From: an uncultured Leptotrichia sp.
GTDB taxonomy: Bacteria; Fusobacteriota; Fusobacteriia; Fusobacteriales; Leptotrichiaceae
Reading direction: 5' to 3'
Length of the DNA: 24,732 nucleotides
NCBI GenBank assembly: GCA_937925095.1
Contig: CALEXX010000060.1
Span: forward strand, 1 to 24,732
Position 1 is the stretch's first letter. Every line of letters starts with the position of its first letter. The translations under genes were made by a program, and so were the position numbers. Below, in pieces: positions 23,801 through 24,732 of this stretch. A model generated the notes under the pieces. The model was not told the origin of the DNA, did not search any database, and worked only from the letters and a program-made list of their open reading frames with translations.

Positions 23801-24732
23801 ACAGAATATTGCTAAGGATGCTGCAGCTTGGAATGTATCAACTAATGGTGGAGCTGCTGAAAAAGTTGAAGGTGGGGACACTGTTAACTTTGTAAATGGT
23901 GACAACATTGAAGTTACAAATACTGGTAAAGACATTACAATAGCTACTAAAAAAGATGCTACTTTTGATAGCGTAACTATTAATAATGGACCTAAATTAA
24001 GTTCTACTGGTGTAGATGCAGGTAACAAGAAAATTACTAATGTTGCTGACGGTACTGTTGGAGCTGGAAGTAAGGATGCAGTTAATGGTGGACAGCTTCA
24101 CGATGTTAAGACTAGTGTTACTAACAACACTACTGCATTGAACGACTTAAAGAGCAATACTATTAAGTTATCAGGAGATAGCACTTCTACTACTGCTGAA
24201 CGTCTTGATAAAAATGGTGGTATTGAATTCGGTGTTAAGAGTGGAGATACTAACTTCTTAACTTCTACTGCTGCTGGAACTGATATTACATTAGATTTAG
24301 CACCAGATGCTAAAGCTAAGATAAATAAGGTAGCCACTCTTTCAAGTAACACTGTTTCACTTGGTGGAGATACTGGAACTACAAATACTCAGGCTTTAGA
24401 TAAAACTGGTGGTATTAAGTTCAACGTAAAAGGGGACGGTACATACTTAACTTCTACTGCTACTGGGGATGATGTAACATTAGACTTGACTCAGACTACT
24501 AAAGATAAGATAAACAACGCTGCTACTAACAAGCTGGATAACTTAGATCCTGCTGGAGTACAGAAGATTAAAGATACTGCTGCTTGGAATGTTGTTGCTA
24601 ATGCTGGAACTGCTGAAAATGTTAAAGGTGGAGACACTGTTAAGTTCATTAACGGAGACAACATCGAAATTACACAAGCTGGAAAAGACTTCACTTTCGC
24701 TACTAAGAAAGATGTTACTTTTGACAGCGTAA
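20844..24732 (+). CDS. Trimeric autotransporter adhesin (YadA/Hia-like), 3' end outside window
   Basis: Open for 1296 codons and cut by the right edge, so the C-terminal membrane anchor is not seen. GGGAG lies five bases before ATG 20844. The first 21 residues are strongly basic (MSRKKKEESKTQKGKFKNKL), followed by a short hydrophobic CFLAAAIAAGTIT, an unusual but plausible export signal. Residues about 65-345 are a YadA-type beta-roll head with repeated SVAIG, SIAIGG and IVIGKNA turns. RQIKNVAAGNISATSTDAVN at 351 begins a neck ending NGSQLYSVAQ. A second head (about 385-745: SIAIGPNA, SVAIGHEA, VALGVAA, AVAIGKDS) ends in a second neck (RQITGVAAGKEDTDAVNVAQ, from 747). The rest is stalk with Trp-ring-type units (W847, W996, W1248), each followed by EGGDTV-type or KGGDTV and FDSV, and by NDAVNLGQL or KDAVNGGQL necks. 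Presumed surface adhesin. Its sequence is visibly richer in G and C than the minus-strand genes. Confidence 0.93.
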   Translation, partial: MSRKKKEESKTQKGKFKNKLCFLAAAIAAGTITTEDKKLYGGEVCTVRANGVTSGNPTTLGSAPGSYAIACGDGAIANGTNSIATGKGAFTATNSSVAIGENAAATRESDIVIGKNAGLYNQGKNSKGTPGPINGFNVIIGTNAMVGDDNNTLYQTSQGIAIGGSGNARTGASKNGDNGGAWAKGDQSIAIGGDTIAEGHSSIAIGGDDLRKAATKSVTYTLGSGSKTASLLTAMSDLAGVAASDINAYNATKAGSGAVALGVKSVSGDLSLAIGTMSTANKVNATAVGTGAVANLDNSVAIGGGATTVNAAGTQETSATINGVTYSNFAGGSTTKVGDVVSIGKNGTFNRQIKNVAAGNISATSTDAVNGSQLYSVAQTLQDRFKYVSINSTETGNADNKGALATNSIAIGPNASTTVTAENAVVVGNGAKTTEQVMNPGAPTQWTKTGKNSVVIGNKATTNSEGSVAIGHEAKVDNTTGNSGSTIGRYKNDDNSTYMGTSLAQNNIYADPSYVGTQGIAIGANSYSDYQGMSMGVGARSKNLSLALGYFSNAEGTSSIATGVGAYAKGDNSISSGRQSSTISTGSVALGVAARGGSTADGGLGGSIAVGAASDATHEQAIAIGGITNANTATLEQGRGDNTQATAARATAIGANAKAQAESSIAFGTKANVGSAGTNAVAIGKDSSATIANGVALGSESKATTAAGVTGFDMADGRSNVYSGLAGTAKTANMAAVSVGDGANKTRQITGVAAGKEDTDAVNVAQLKSTNLKIAGNTTSGGADVRLHNQTLTVKGDGTYLTSTAAGNTITMELKQDVKDKIDNAATKKLDNLDPTGVQKIKDTAAWNVVANSGTAQKVEGGDTVKFLNGNNIEITQAGKDFTFATKKDVTFDSVTINNGPKLSSTGIDAGNKTISNVANGTANNDAVNLGQLNNAINNATATATSTEKVVASTAADNIATVAPSTGQNLGDKNATYEVSVSKTAVQNIAKDAAAWNVSTNGGAAEKVEGGDTVNFVNGDNIEVTNTGKDITIATKKDATFDSVTINNGPKLSSTGVDAGNKKITNVADGTVGAGSKDAVNGGQLHDVKTSVTNNTTALNDLKSNTIKLSGDSTSTTAERLDKNGGIEFGVKSGDTNFLTSTAAGTDITLDLAPDAKAKINKVATLSSNTVSLGGDTGTTNTQALDKTGGIKFNVKGDGTYLTSTATGDDVTLDLTQTTKDKINNAATNKLDNLDPAGVQKIKDTAAWNVVANAGTAENVKGGDTVKFINGDNIEITQAGKDFTFATKKDVTFDSV
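23223..23529 (+). repeat. Adhesin stalk repeat, copy 1
   Basis: This 307-base stretch (codons 794-896) recurs at 24426-24732 at a constant offset of 1203 bases (401 codons) with no insertion or deletion. Its last 50 or so bases (from GCTGGAAAAGACTTCACTTT) are identical in both copies. A shorter, more diverged unit with the same W-GGDTV-FDSV layout lies between them, with its Trp at 23829. Confidence 0.85.
24426..24732 (+). repeat. Adhesin stalk repeat, copy 2 (cut by the window edge)
   Basis: Matches 23223-23529 base for base in register. It begins GTAAAAGGGGACGG and runs to the last base of the window, so the true repeat is longer. It is in frame with the adhesin throughout. Confidence 0.85.

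Noticed and set aside
20735..24694. Several minus-strand open frames of 65-85 codons across the adhesin region
   Set aside because: They lie opposite a continuous plus-strand adhesin frame with recognisable head, neck and stalk motifs. They have no family features and arise from the repetitive codon pattern.

Overview
The window is AT-rich, has Shine-Dalgarno-led genes with many short overlaps, and joins an anaerobic cobalamin cluster to a large trimeric autotransporter adhesin. That mix, plus a DKNYY-type secreted protein and a cobA-hemD fusion, suggests Fusobacteriota, most likely Leptotrichiaceae (Leptotrichia or a close relative). This assignment is inference from gene content and base composition; no database search was possible.

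All genes from position 1 to about 20.2 kb lie on the minus strand. Read in transcription order (right to left) they form apparent units. (1) hemC and cobA-hemD make hydroxymethylbilane, uroporphyrinogen III and precorrin-2. (2) A small secreted protein of unknown function has its own candidate promoter and hairpin. (3) cobT, cobC, cbiJ, pncB, cobS, a precorrin-2 dehydrogenase and hemB follow. (4) cbiK encodes the cobalt chelatase. (5) A cobalamin riboswitch precedes cbiM-N-Q-O-A (cobalt uptake plus a,c-diamide synthase). (6) cbiC-D-E-T, a DKNYY-family secreted protein and cbiL follow. A truncated secreted-protein gene occupies the left edge.

The genes cover 5-aminolevulinate to uroporphyrinogen III, precorrin-2 and cobalt-sirohydrochlorin, several ring-contraction steps, a,c-amidation, lower-ligand activation (pncB feeding cobT), and nucleotide-loop assembly (cobS, cobC). 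CbiF, CbiG, CbiH, CbiP, CbiB, CobU, the adenosyltransferase, and HemA/HemL are not in the window.

Two copies of a palindromic intergenic repeat of about 155 bp separate units, at 5215-5371 and 10583-10736. Each lies about 20 bp beyond a stop codon and upstream of the next unit's promoter. Their central stem carries a compensatory base-pair change, so folding appears to be conserved.

From 20844 to the right edge the plus strand carries the 5' part (1296 codons, open at the edge) of a YadA/Hia-like trimeric autotransporter adhesin. It has two beta-roll head regions separated by a neck, then a stalk with a large internal repeat. The divergent gap of 677 bp between hemC and the adhesin holds both promoters and some AT-rich sequence, but no convincing gene.
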